Source: CAJQGY01 sp905478015 (GTDB lineage Bacteria; Pseudomonadota; Gammaproteobacteria; Magnimaribacterales; D2472). From it: 64,000 nucleotides of DNA. Below, piece by piece: positions 44,596-53,145 of the stretch. The notes under the pieces are model-generated. The model searched no databases, was not told the DNA's origin, and saw only the letters and a program-made list of their open reading frames with translations. The stretch is taken from positions 1,178,001-1,242,000 of the forward strand of contig CALSPZ010000001.1 of the NCBI GenBank assembly GCA_943788365.1, written 5' to 3'. How positions within the stretch are numbered: position 1 is the stretch's first letter; every line of letters begins with the position of its first letter. The position numbers and the translations under genes are program-made.

Positions 44596-45399
44596 ATGAT
44601 AAATGGCACACAAACACAATTAGAATTTCCAATGGTAATGGGTCAGCCATATGAGACCCTCCCTGATGATTTATTCATACCTCCTAATGCACTTGAACTC
44701 TGCTTGGAATCTTTTTCTGGGCCAATGGATCTTTTACTTTATCTTATTAAAAAAGAAAATATTAATATACTAGAGCTTGATGTTTCAGAAATAACTCAGC
44801 AGTATGTCCAGTACATTGAGCTTATGGATATCCTTAAGTTTGAATTAGCAGCAGAATATCTTGTCATGGCTGCCACCTTGGCCGAAATCAAATCCAGAAT
44901 GATGCTTCCTAAAGAACAATTTGATGAAGAGGAAGAGGACCCTAAACTTGCTTTAATTAAAAGACTTCAAGAATATCAAAGATATAAAACAGCCTCAGAA
45001 AATCTTGCAAATCTACCAAGAGTAGATAGAGATTTTTTTATTGCATCAACTGCACTTCCAAAGTTTGAAACAGCTATTCCTGACATTAATGTAACAGCTG
45101 AAGATTTAAGAGATATTCTTCATGAGGTTTTAAGCAGACCTGATCTAAAATCAAATCACCAGATTGACTTTGAAGAGCTCTCTACACAAGAAAGAATTCA
45201 AATTATTTTAAGTATTCTTGCAAAAAGGAATGTAATAAGCTTTACAAAGACTCTTCGAAAGTCTGAAGGAAAGCAGGGCGTTGTTGTAACTCTTCTTGCA
45301 TCACTAGAACTGGCAAAAGACGGACATTTAGAGTTAATACAGAATGAATCGAATGAAATTTTTTTAAAATCTAAAGGGAGAATAGGAAATGAGCAATAA
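44596..45399 (+). CDS. scpA: Segregation and condensation protein A (ScpA)
   Basis: The kleisin subunit of the bacterial SMC-ScpAB condensin, which helps chromosome segregation. The N-terminal domain has LESFSGPMDLLLYLIKKENI and ITQQYVQYIELM, then the helical EYLVMAATLAEIKSRMMLP that binds the SMC neck; the C-terminal winged helix contains VVVTLLASLELAKDGHLEL. I chose ATG 44596; an in-frame GTG at 44587 lies inside a palindrome. Length is 267 residues. It overlaps scpB by 11 bases. Having ScpAB rather than MukBEF fits non-enteric gammaproteobacteria. Confidence 0.95.
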   Translation: MINGTQTQLEFPMVMGQPYETLPDDLFIPPNALELCLESFSGPMDLLLYLIKKENINILELDVSEITQQYVQYIELMDILKFELAAEYLVMAATLAEIKSRMMLPKEQFDEEEEDPKLALIKRLQEYQRYKTASENLANLPRVDRDFFIASTALPKFETAIPDINVTAEDLRDILHEVLSRPDLKSNHQIDFEELSTQERIQIILSILAKRNVISFTKTLRKSEGKQGVVVTLLASLELAKDGHLELIQNESNEIFLKSKGRIGNEQ

Positions 45400-45949
45400 A
45401 GTTTCAACCAATACCATCGAAGCATTGCTATTCGGAGCAGGGCGACCTCTGAGATTATCTGAAATTAGATCTCTTCTCGAGAATAATGGGATATCAGAAG
45501 ATCTTGCATCAATTAAAAAATCTATCAATGAAATAGAGGCCAGATATGTAGAAACTTCTCTTGAAATTAAAGATGTTGCATCAGGATACAGACTTCAAAT
45601 TAAACAAGATTTTTCTGGTTGCCTTTCTCACCTATGGAATGAGAGCGCTCCAAGAATCTCAAAAGCATTAATGGAAACTATATCAATAATTGCTTATAAA
45701 CAACCGGTTACGAGGGGTGATATAGAAGATATTAGAGGTGTTCATGTAAGCACATCAAGCATTCGTTCTCTATTAGAAAGAGAGTGGATAAAAGTCTCAG
45801 GGTTTAGAGATGTTCCAGGAAGGCCCGCTTTATACACAACTACAAAACAATTTCTAGATGACTTTAATGTAAAAAATATTTCATCTTTACCCTCATTGCC
45901 TGACGTCGTTGAGCAGGATGAAGAGGCTTTTCTTTCTGAAGTAATTTAA
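45389..45949 (+). CDS. scpB: Segregation and condensation protein B (ScpB)
   Basis: A dimer of tandem winged helices that binds the ScpA linker in the SMC complex. EALLFGAGRPLRLSEI near residue 10, ALMETISIIAYKQPVTRGDIE near residue 95 and LLEREWIKVSGFRDVPGRPALYTTT near 130 are the family signatures. Length is 186 residues. It is 7 bases upstream of rluB, the usual scpA-scpB-rluB arrangement. Confidence 0.95.
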   Translation: MSNKVSTNTIEALLFGAGRPLRLSEIRSLLENNGISEDLASIKKSINEIEARYVETSLEIKDVASGYRLQIKQDFSGCLSHLWNESAPRISKALMETISIIAYKQPVTRGDIEDIRGVHVSTSSIRSLLEREWIKVSGFRDVPGRPALYTTTKQFLDDFNVKNISSLPSLPDVVEQDEEAFLSEVI

Positions 45950-45956
45950 CTTTCTC

Positions 45957-46688
45957 ATGGCAGAAAGGCTCCAAAAGTTTTTAGCAAAATCAGGCATTGG
46001 TTCTAGGCGTTACTGTGAAAACCTCATCAAACAAGGTCTAGTAAAAGTAAATGGAAAAGTTGCTGAAGTTGGATGCTCTGTTTCTTCTAAGGATGAGATT
46101 GAATACGATGAGAAGATTATTCAAGCTATAGATGAAGAGCTAAAGGTTGTTATTTTAAATAAACCTGAAGGAGTCTTATCATCAAATGCTAGAGAGAAAA
46201 AACTACCTATTGTTTTTGACTACCTGCCAGATGATGGAAATCAAAGAAATTGGATATCTATTGGAAGACTAGATATCAATACATCTGGGCTGATGTTATT
46301 CACTAATGATGGAGGGTTTGCAAATAAATGTATGCATCCTTCATACAGAGTTGATAAAGAATACCTAGTTAGGGCAAGAGGAGAATTTAATCAAGAGATT
46401 AAGTCGCAAATGCTTAAGGGAATAAAAATAGAAGGAAGTCTTTATAAGTTCACTGATATTGTTGAGGGTGAAAAAAAAGGTACAAATCAATGGTTTTCTG
46501 TATGCCTAATAAGTGGCAAAAACAGAGAGGTAAGGAAAATATTTAATCACTTTGATATGGACGTTAGTAGACTCAAAAGAACTAGATTTGGACCAATATT
46601 TCTGCCATCAACCCTGTCAAAAGGAAAGTCAAAGTTATTATCTCAACCTGAGATCATAGAGCTATCTGAGTATGGCTCAAAAAAGTAA
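45957..46688 (+). CDS. rluB: 23S rRNA pseudouridine synthase (RluB family)
   Basis: Forms pseudouridine in 23S rRNA (position 2605 in E. coli). The N-terminal S4 domain (RLQKFLAKSGIGSRRYCENLI, VKVNGK) precedes the RsuA-type catalytic domain with GRLDINTSGLMLFTNDG (catalytic Asp near residue 103) and GKNREVRKIFNHF. Length is 243 residues, shorter than E. coli RluB (291) because the disordered C-terminal tail is missing. It overlaps the next gene by 17 bases. Confidence 0.93.
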   Translation: MAERLQKFLAKSGIGSRRYCENLIKQGLVKVNGKVAEVGCSVSSKDEIEYDEKIIQAIDEELKVVILNKPEGVLSSNAREKKLPIVFDYLPDDGNQRNWISIGRLDINTSGLMLFTNDGGFANKCMHPSYRVDKEYLVRARGEFNQEIKSQMLKGIKIEGSLYKFTDIVEGEKKGTNQWFSVCLISGKNREVRKIFNHFDMDVSRLKRTRFGPIFLPSTLSKGKSKLLSQPEIIELSEYGSKK

Positions 46689-47268
46689 GTTAGTTCATAA
46701 AAAATTTATTGAGATAGCTTCAGAAAATAATCACATAAAATTTTTAAAATTACTCAATTTGCTTGATCCTATAAAACTAACTGATAGGTCTAATCATGAA
46801 CTATCTTTAAAACTATTCATCATTAGAACAGTAATAGGACAGCAGGTTTCTGTTAAAGCAGCAGATGCAGTCTGGGATAGAGTTAAACCATTGTTAGAAG
46901 GAGATACCTTAGACCCTGTAAGTATAGAAAATGTAGGCCTGTCCAGAATGAAAAAAATCTATGTTCAAGGCATATATGACTACTTTTCAAAGAATAAATT
47001 TAGCAGATCTTTCTTGAAAAAATGCTCTGAGGAAGAGCTTAAGAATATTTTCTTAGATATAAAAGGAATAGGACCATGGACGTTAAATATAATTAGAATG
47101 TTTTATATTTGTGATGAGGATATTTGGTTACCAGAGGACCTAATTATAAAAAAAAGCCTAATACATTATTTTGACATCAAAAAAGACAAGGATGTGAGTG
47201 GGCTCTATAGTCCATATAAAACATATTTCTGCATGTACCTGTGGTCAGGATCAAAGTTTTTTAAATGA
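46672..47268 (+). CDS. DNA-3-methyladenine glycosylase, AlkA-like HhH-GPD domain
   Basis: 198 residues with an HhH-GPD glycosylase fold: FIIRTVIGQQVSVKAADAVW near residue 55, the hairpin LDIKGIGPWTLNIIRMFYI near residue 130, then WLPEDLIIKKSL, where the Asp is the likely catalytic residue. It lacks the N-terminal domain of E. coli AlkA and resembles the compact MAG/AlkA2-type enzymes. It likely removes alkylated purines. Its last 18 bases overlap the convergent SDR gene. Confidence 0.87.
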   Translation: MAQKSKLVHKKFIEIASENNHIKFLKLLNLLDPIKLTDRSNHELSLKLFIIRTVIGQQVSVKAADAVWDRVKPLLEGDTLDPVSIENVGLSRMKKIYVQGIYDYFSKNKFSRSFLKKCSEEELKNIFLDIKGIGPWTLNIIRMFYICDEDIWLPEDLIIKKSLIHYFDIKKDKDVSGLYSPYKTYFCMYLWSGSKFFK

Positions 47269-47976
47269 GTCGAATGTAAAATAATGATCATTCGTACTTT
47301 CACTCTCTTTGGAAAAAAACCATTCATAACATTTTTGAAGTTCTTGAGGGTTTTTTAGTGTTGAGGGGTCTTCGGCTGGATAAGCAAAGGCTCTCATTGA
47401 AGTTCTGGTTGCGCCTGGATCAAAATTAAATATTTTTAAGTTTGAAGTTGTCTCTAACTCATCTTTAAATATTTCAGCCATAGATTTGGTTGCAGCTTTT
47501 GATACTGCATATGCTCCCCAAAATGCTTTGCCTTTCTTAGCAACCCCTGATGATGTGAATATTATTCTTGGAAGGGTTGAGCCAGAGAGTGCAGGAAGAA
47601 GGCTTTTACTTAATAGAAAAGATGCAGTTAAATTAATATTTATAACTTTACTCCATGTCTCATGATCATATTCTGACAGCATGGACATTTTACCTAAAAC
47701 CGATGCATTGTTAATAAGACCATCAAGATGACCATATTGACTAATTATTTCATTATTAATCTCAGTTGCTTGAGTTTGATTTAAGGTCTCTAAATCACAT
47801 TCAATAATTAAAGGTCTCGTATTATATTTTTCATTAATGAGATCATAAGTATTATTCAACCCCTCAGAATTTCTTCCTAAAAGAATTACATTAGCTCCCT
47901 TCAAACTCATTCCTAGAGAGATTTCTTTTCCGATACCTTTATTTGAACCACTAATTAAAATGTTTTTATTTTGCAT
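47251..47976 (-). CDS. yciK: Short-chain dehydrogenase/reductase (YciK-like)
   Basis: A classical SDR of 241 residues: cofactor loop ISGSNKGIGKEIS at about 8-20, DGLINNASVLG near residue 85, the catalytic Ser in IIFTSSG and YxxxK in AYAVSKAA near residue 155. The C-terminal FDPGATRTSMRAFAYPAEDP is characteristic of YciK. Its place downstream of ubiG and gph matches Pseudomonas. Substrate unknown. Confidence 0.88.
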   Translation of the reverse strand: MQNKNILISGSNKGIGKEISLGMSLKGANVILLGRNSEGLNNTYDLINEKYNTRPLIIECDLETLNQTQATEINNEIISQYGHLDGLINNASVLGKMSMLSEYDHETWSKVININLTASFLLSKSLLPALSGSTLPRIIFTSSGVAKKGKAFWGAYAVSKAATKSMAEIFKDELETTSNLKIFNFDPGATRTSMRAFAYPAEDPSTLKNPQELQKCYEWFFSKESESTNDHYFTFDSFKKL

Positions 47977-47988
47977 ATAAAGTTTGTA

Positions 47989-48657
47989 TTATTTAGATAA
48001 GTATTTTACTAGTTTTTTAGGATGATCAATTCTAATTTCTCCATAACTAATATCTTTGGGAAGTTCCCCATATCCATATTCACATGATATGACCATCATT
48101 CCTGCAGCAGTACCTGCAGCAATATCTACATTATGGTCGCCTACATAACATGCATTTAATGGGTTCACCTTAATTTTATTGCAAGCTAAAAGAATTCCCT
48201 CTGGACTGGGTTTTGCTTTATTTAGATGATCAGGACATATTAAAATCAATGAATCACTTAACTCATTAAATGAATCTATTAAAGGCTTGGCATATTCATA
48301 GGGTTTATTTGTAACAATCCCAAAAGAAATATTGTTAGTTGTTAAGTATTGAAGCAACTCTTTTATCCCAGGAAATAGGCAAGAATTCTTTGTAAGGTTT
48401 ATTTTATATTCCTCAAGTAAATCAGTTTTTAATTTTTCAAATTCACTATGATCTTCATTAATATTAAATCCAACTTCAATTAGTTTTCCACTACCATCAG
48501 AAATGTGATTGCGAATATCATCAAGCCTAAGCAGATCTTTATCATTGCTTAACAGGATGTTATTTAAAGATATTAAAAAATCAGGCGCAGTATCAATGAG
48601 CGTTCCATCGAGGTCAAATAGAACTAGCTCAGTTTTATTGAGAGGGTTTTCTTGCAT
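47989..48657 (-). CDS. gph: HAD phosphatase, phosphoglycolate phosphatase (Gph)
   Basis: A HAD-superfamily hydrolase of 222 residues. Motif I VLFDLDGTLIDTAPD is at about residues 13-27, motif II in GIVTNKPYEYAKPL, and motif III/IV in KAKPSPEGIL and CYVGDHNVDIAAGTAAGM. The ubiG-gph order supports Gph, although related HADs such as MupP (MurNAc 6-phosphate phosphatase) are placed the same way in Pseudomonas, so that function is a real alternative. Its start overlaps ubiG by 23 bases. Confidence 0.85.
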   Translation of the reverse strand: MQENPLNKTELVLFDLDGTLIDTAPDFLISLNNILLSNDKDLLRLDDIRNHISDGSGKLIEVGFNINEDHSEFEKLKTDLLEEYKINLTKNSCLFPGIKELLQYLTTNNISFGIVTNKPYEYAKPLIDSFNELSDSLILICPDHLNKAKPSPEGILLACNKIKVNPLNACYVGDHNVDIAAGTAAGMMVISCEYGYGELPKDISYGEIRIDHPKKLVKYLSK

Positions 48658-49339
48658 GAATTATATAATTTACACCCAGATCATTATTTAGAGATGCATT
48701 ATGAGTTATTGGGTTATAAAAAATTCCCTTAGTATCTAGAAGCTCTGCATTAGCTGCTCTTATATACTCTGCTAATTTGGAAGGCTTAATAAATTTATCG
48801 TATTCATGCGTACCCTTGGGAAGTATTTTAAAAATATACTCAGCACCAACGATTGCCGTCACCCATGATCTTGGGTTTTTATTGATAGTAGATAAGAATA
48901 AATCTCCCCCAGGTTTTAGTAGTTTCGTACAAACATCTATTAATGACTTTGGATCCGGAACGTGCTCCAAAACCTCTAGGCAGGATACAACATCAAATCT
49001 ATCATCATTTTTTTCGTAAAATTCTTCAGCAGTGCCAACAATGTAGTTAATATTTTTAGAATTTTTTTTTGCATGAATTCTTGCAGTTTCTATGCCCGGC
49101 CCTGCAGCATCAATTCCTGTTACAAAAGCTCCTTTATCAAATATTGCCTCAGTAAGGATTCCACCCCCACAACCAACATCTAAAAAATTTTTATTTTCTA
49201 AATTAACAATATCATTTATGTAGCTTGCTCTGAGTGGGTTAATTTTATGCAGAGGTTTAAAATCACCTTCTTTATCCCACCACTTATCAGCCTGCTCTGC
49301 AAACTTTGTAACCTCATTTTGATCAATATTCATTTGCAC
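48635..49339 (-). CDS. ubiG: Ubiquinone biosynthesis O-methyltransferase (UbiG)
   Basis: Carries out both O-methylations in ubiquinone synthesis using SAM. The N-terminus FAEQADKWWDKEGDFKPLHKINPLR is the family pattern, followed by the SAM loop FLDVGCGGGILTEA near residue 53, VSCLEVLEHVPDP and LKPGGDLFLSTINKN. Length is 234 residues (240 in E. coli). It heads a ubiG-gph-yciK operon and is divergent from the transhydrogenase genes. Confidence 0.95.
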   Translation of the reverse strand: MQMNIDQNEVTKFAEQADKWWDKEGDFKPLHKINPLRASYINDIVNLENKNFLDVGCGGGILTEAIFDKGAFVTGIDAAGPGIETARIHAKKNSKNINYIVGTAEEFYEKNDDRFDVVSCLEVLEHVPDPKSLIDVCTKLLKPGGDLFLSTINKNPRSWVTAIVGAEYIFKILPKGTHEYDKFIKPSKLAEYIRAANAELLDTKGIFYNPITHNASLNNDLGVNYIIHARKPSQ

Positions 49340-49452
49340 AGTTTAACAATTTTTTTTTCATAATATTATCTATCTTCCCAATAAATTTTTATGTAGTAAA
49401 ACTACAAACATAAATTGTTTAAACCTTGTAAATAAAGCATATGCAATTTCAA

Positions 49453-49481
49453 TTGACTTTTAAATTTACTTATTATTTACT
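49453..49481 (+). promoter_or_regulatory. Candidate promoter of the pnt operon
   Basis: TTGACT (49453-49458) is followed after 17 bases by TTTACT (49476-49481), about 29 bases before the pntAA GTG. The -35 is strong (5 of 6) and the -10 moderate (4 of 6). The rest of the 171-base gap (49340-49510) holds a small hairpin, GTAGT-AAA-ACTAC at 49393-49405, and the palindrome GTTTAAAC at 49417-49424. Confidence 0.45.
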
Positions 49482-49510
49482 TCACTACAAGACATTTTAT
49501 TTTATTTACA

Positions 49511-50629
49511 GTGATAATTTCAGCATTAAAATCCAAGGAAACAACAGATACTCGATCTCCAATACATTTGGAGACAATATCCTCCCTTCTATCTTTAGAA
49601 ACTTCGGTGATGTTTGAGGAGGGGATTGGAGCAGGAATATATACTGATGATGAAGCATTTAAAGAATTAGGCCTTCTTGCTACAAGCAGAAGCGACTGCT
49701 TATCAAAGGCAAATTTGATTATTACGCTTCAGCCTCTTTCTAACGAAGAATTGGATCTAGTCACAAAGGGATCAACTATTCTTGGAACAGTTAACCCTTT
49801 TTATAATCAGAATCATATTAATGAGTGTAAAAAAAGAGGCATTAATTTGGTGAGCATGGAGTTTATTCCTAGAATTACTCGAGCTCAAAAAATGGATGTA
49901 TTAAGTTCACAAGCAAATTTAGCTGGATATTCAGCTGTTATAGAGTCGGCAAAACATTTATCTAAAGGCCTGCCTATGATGATGACTGCAGCAGGAACTT
50001 TAAAGCCTGCCAGGGTCTTTGTTATTGGTGTTGGAGTTGCAGGTCTTCAAGCCATTGCAACAGCAAAGAGATTGGGAGCCAGGGTCGAGGCTTTTGATAC
50101 AAGAGATGTGGTAGAAGAGCAGGTAAACTCACTGGGTGCTAAATTTGTTAAAATAGACCTAGGCGAAACCGGACAAAATGACCAAGGTTATGCTAATGAA
50201 CTGACTCCTGAACAAATACAAAAACAAAAAGATCTTCAATCAAAGGTTTGTGCTCGTTCAGATATTGTAATAACAACTGCTCAGCTATTTGGTAGGCCTG
50301 CTCCGAGATTGATTGATGAAAAAACCATATCTCAAATGCAGCCTGGTAGCGTTATATTTGATATGGCCGTAGAGTCAGGTGGTAATGTTGAAGGCTCTGA
50401 AATTGATCAAGTGGTCATTAAAAATGGAGTTAAAATTATCGGAATTTCAAATTTAACTTCAACTGTTTCCTCTCATGCATCACTCGCTCTTTCAAATAAC
50501 TTCAATCATTGGATTTGTGATTTCTACAAAAAAGAATTAAAGAAAATCGAATTTAATTTTGAAGATGAAATTATTAAAAGCAGTGTTCTTGTTCATGAGG
50601 GTGAAATACTTAACGAGAGGTTTAAATAA
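49511..50629 (+). CDS. pntAA: NAD(P) transhydrogenase subunit alpha 1 (PntAA)
   Basis: The NAD(H)-binding domain I of proton-translocating transhydrogenase, which reduces NADP+ with NADH at the expense of the proton gradient. MFEEGIGAGIYTDDE, RITRAQKMDVLSSQANLAGY near residue 120, the NAD loop VIGVGVAGLQAIATAKRLGA and FDMAVESGGNVEGS are characteristic. Start GTG 49511. Length is 372 residues. It contains only domain I, so the alpha chain is split in two, as in Rhodospirillum rubrum. Confidence 0.94.
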   Translation: MIISALKSKETTDTRSPIHLETISSLLSLETSVMFEEGIGAGIYTDDEAFKELGLLATSRSDCLSKANLIITLQPLSNEELDLVTKGSTILGTVNPFYNQNHINECKKRGINLVSMEFIPRITRAQKMDVLSSQANLAGYSAVIESAKHLSKGLPMMMTAAGTLKPARVFVIGVGVAGLQAIATAKRLGARVEAFDTRDVVEEQVNSLGAKFVKIDLGETGQNDQGYANELTPEQIQKQKDLQSKVCARSDIVITTAQLFGRPAPRLIDEKTISQMQPGSVIFDMAVESGGNVEGSEIDQVVIKNGVKIIGISNLTSTVSSHASLALSNNFNHWICDFYKKELKKIEFNFEDEIIKSSVLVHEGEILNERFK

Positions 50630-50902
50630 ATGGAAACATATATTCTTTTGGGTTTTGTTCTTATTCTATCGATCTATCTTGGCTTAGAGCTAATTTCTAA
50701 AGTTCCAAGCACACTTCATACTCCACTCATGTCAGGTGCTAATGCAATATCTGGAATCGCATTAGTAGGTGCTCTGCTTTTAACTGCTGATAGCCAATTG
50801 CAAACGGCTCTTGCATTTTTGGCTGTAACTTTTGCGTCAATAAATGTTTTTGGTGGCTATCTTGTAACAAATAGAATGCTCAAAATGTTTAAGAAGAAAT
50901 AA
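50630..50902 (+). CDS. pntAB: NAD(P) transhydrogenase subunit alpha 2 (PntAB)
   Basis: The small membrane part of the alpha chain, 90 residues with three hydrophobic segments: ILLGFVLILSIYLGL, ANAISGIALVGALLL and ALAFLAVTFASINVFGGYLV. The sequence VPSTLHTPLMSGANAISG is the family hallmark. It begins immediately after the pntAA stop and is 2 bases before pntB. Confidence 0.94.
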   Translation: METYILLGFVLILSIYLGLELISKVPSTLHTPLMSGANAISGIALVGALLLTADSQLQTALAFLAVTFASINVFGGYLVTNRMLKMFKKK

Positions 50903-50904
50903 TT

Positions 50905-52272
50905 ATGGAAATCTCATTAATACAAAACATTGTCTATATTTTTTCATCAATACTATTTATTACTGGCATCAAAATGCTCGGGAAAGAAGATACAGCAGTA
51001 AAAGGCAATTTCCTCTCAGCTATTGCAATGCTTGTAGCTGTTTTAGTTACTTTTATTAATATCTCTAACCCCTTAATACTCCTAGCAGGGATAGGCTTGG
51101 GAGCCTTTATAGGTTCTTTAATAGCTTTAAAAGTTAAGATGACATCAATACCAGAGATGGTTGCTTTATTTAATGGCTTCGGTGGTCTGGCTACTTTTTT
51201 AATAGCTTGGTCAGAGTTTAATTCAACTCCAGATAATCTATTTCAATACATATTAGTTATGACAACTGTTTATGTCGGTGGGATTACATTTACAGGAAGT
51301 TTAGTAGCTTATGCCAAGTTGTCTGAAAAAATACAAATAGCAAAAACATCAATTATCACAAAATTATTTACAACAATTTTTTATATCTCATTAGCATTTT
51401 TATTGTATTCAGCAATTGTGACGCCATTATTAGTAACTAACTTTGAGTTTTTTACAGTCTTATTAGTCTTAACTCTTTTAGGTGGAATTGGTTTTGTTCT
51501 TCCAATTGGCGGCGGTGATATGCCGGTGGTAATATCCCTTCTAAATTCACTATCAGGTATAGCTGCAGCTTTTGCTGGTTTAATATTACTTAACAATGTC
51601 TTGATAGTAGCTGGATCTTTGGTTGGAGCTAGCGGATTAATACTCACAATAATTATGGCAAAGGCTATGAATAGGTCTATAGGCAATATACTTTTTGTGG
51701 GCTATGCAAGCGCGTCAACCACAAAAAGTTCTGAGGAGCAGGGAGAGGTAAATCCTATAAATATATCCGATGCATATTTAATATTGGAGAATGCTAGCTC
51801 TGTCCTTATTGTTCCTGGTTATGGGATGGCGGTAGCCCAAGCACAGCATGTTGTAAGAGAGCTTGGAGAGCTATTGGAAGAAAATGGTACTGAGGTAAAG
51901 TACGGCATACACCCTGTTGCAGGGAGGATGCCTGGGCATATGAATGTCTTATTAGCTGAAGCAAATGTTTCTTATGATGTTCTGGCCGAACCGGAGGATG
52001 TAAACCCATCTATGGATTCTGTAGATGTTGCTGTTGTTATCGGTGCTAATGATGTAGTTAATCCATCAGCAACTGAAGAACCAGGAAGTCCAATATATGG
52101 AATGCCTATAATTGAAGTCCATAATGCCAAAACTGTTTTTGTTCTAAAAAGATCAATGTCATCTGGCTTTGCAGGCGTACAAAACCCTTTATTTTTTAAA
52201 CAAAATACCAGAATGTTATTTGGGGACGCAAAAGATTCTATTGGAGGAGTCGTTTCAGAATTTAAAGATTAG
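50905..52272 (+). CDS. pntB: NAD(P) transhydrogenase subunit beta (PntB)
   Basis: The beta chain with the proton-conducting membrane domain II (about residues 1-260, eight or nine segments) and the NADP(H)-binding domain III (about 280-455). Domain III has VPGYGMAVAQAQHVVRELGE, GIHPVAGRMPGHMNVLLAEA and VVIGANDVVNPSA, all canonical. Length is 455 residues. It completes a three-gene transhydrogenase operon, a source of NADPH for biosynthesis such as the glutamate synthase reaction. Confidence 0.96.
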   Translation: MEISLIQNIVYIFSSILFITGIKMLGKEDTAVKGNFLSAIAMLVAVLVTFINISNPLILLAGIGLGAFIGSLIALKVKMTSIPEMVALFNGFGGLATFLIAWSEFNSTPDNLFQYILVMTTVYVGGITFTGSLVAYAKLSEKIQIAKTSIITKLFTTIFYISLAFLLYSAIVTPLLVTNFEFFTVLLVLTLLGGIGFVLPIGGGDMPVVISLLNSLSGIAAAFAGLILLNNVLIVAGSLVGASGLILTIIMAKAMNRSIGNILFVGYASASTTKSSEEQGEVNPINISDAYLILENASSVLIVPGYGMAVAQAQHVVRELGELLEENGTEVKYGIHPVAGRMPGHMNVLLAEANVSYDVLAEPEDVNPSMDSVDVAVVIGANDVVNPSATEEPGSPIYGMPIIEVHNAKTVFVLKRSMSSGFAGVQNPLFFKQNTRMLFGDAKDSIGGVVSEFKD

Positions 52273-52305
52273 GAAACTCTTTATGATTTGTTGCAGCAAT
52301 TTATT

Positions 52306-52311
52306 TATAAT
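52306..52311 (+). promoter_or_regulatory. Candidate -10 box before the nucleotidyltransferase-cupin gene
   Basis: A perfect TATAAT lies 28 bases before the ATG at 52339, in the 66-base gap after pntB. There is no recognisable -35 at the right distance, so support is limited. Confidence 0.35.
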
Positions 52312-52338
52312 AACTCTTGTTAATAAATAGAAGCAATA

Positions 52339-53112
52339 ATGAAAATAGTTTTGGTAACAGGTGGTTTTGATCCAATCCACTCTGGTCATATATCTTATCT
52401 AAAATCTGCCAAAGCTCTTGGAGACAAATTAGTTGTTGGTTTGAATAGTGATGCGTGGTTGGATAAGAAGAAAGAAAAGTTTTTCATGCCATTCACTGAG
52501 AGAAAAATAATAATAGAAAATCTATCCTGTGTTGATCAAGTAATTAGCTTTGAAGACGATGAAAATGGTTCTGCAATAGGCGCGCTTGAACATGTTAAAA
52601 AAATCTATCCCGAAGATACAATTTTATTTGCTAATGGCGGTGATAGGAACATAGAAAATATTCCAGAAATGTCTGTTCAAGGAGTTAAGTTTTTATTTGG
52701 AGTTGGAGGCGATGATAAAAAGAATTCTTCATCATGGATATTAAAAAAATGGAAATACTTTCAAGAGGAAAGGGTTTGGGGCTCTTACTACAATTTATTC
52801 AAGGATAATGATGTAAAAGTTAAAGAATTAATTGTTAGTCCTGGACAGGGCATGAGCTTCCAAAGACATAAATTAAGAAGTGAGATATGGCTTGTAAGCA
52901 AAGGTTGTTGCGTTGTTAATTTCAGCAAAGACAACCCAGAAAATAGAGAAACAATCACGCTCAAAAAATTTGATAAATATTTAGCAAAAGTCGGTGATTG
53001 GCATCAAATCACAAATCCATTTGATCAGCCTTGTCATTTAATTGAGATTCAATATGGTGAAGAGGTTAGCGAAGAAGATATTGAAAGATTAGACTTCTAT
53101 ACTCCTCAATAA
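52339..53112 (+). CDS. Nucleotidyltransferase fused to a mannose-6-phosphate isomerase-like cupin
   Basis: 257 residues with two domains. Residues 1-140 form a cytidylyltransferase-like fold: VTGGFDPIHSGHISYLKSAK has the HxGH motif (His-Ser-Gly-His), as in RfaE/TagD-type enzymes that join a phosphate sugar or alcohol to a nucleotide. Residues about 148-257 match the cupin of type II mannose-6-phosphate isomerases: RVWGSYYNLF, VSPGQGMSFQRHKLRSEIW and LIEIQYGEEVSEEDIERL. The pairing suggests activation of a sugar phosphate for glycan synthesis, but the substrate is unknown and the neighbours (pntB, gyrA) give no clue. Confidence 0.85.
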   Translation: MKIVLVTGGFDPIHSGHISYLKSAKALGDKLVVGLNSDAWLDKKKEKFFMPFTERKIIIENLSCVDQVISFEDDENGSAIGALEHVKKIYPEDTILFANGGDRNIENIPEMSVQGVKFLFGVGGDDKKNSSSWILKKWKYFQEERVWGSYYNLFKDNDVKVKELIVSPGQGMSFQRHKLRSEIWLVSKGCCVVNFSKDNPENRETITLKKFDKYLAKVGDWHQITNPFDQPCHLIEIQYGEEVSEEDIERLDFYTPQ

Positions 53113-53136
53113 ATTAGTTTTTATACCCTATAAACG

Positions 53137-53145
53137 TGATAAAAT
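53137..53145 (+). promoter_or_regulatory. Extended -10 promoter element of gyrA
   Basis: TGATAAAAT is an extended -10 (TG at 53137-53138, hexamer TAAAAT at 53140-53145). The predicted start is near 53152, leaving a leader of about 50 bases before the gyrA ATG at 53205. No good -35 is evident, which is acceptable for an extended -10. Confidence 0.45.

Noticed and set aside
50630..50902. pntAA/pntAB split as another frameshift artefact
   Set aside because: The two-piece alpha subunit is an established transhydrogenase form; both pieces have normal starts and ends.
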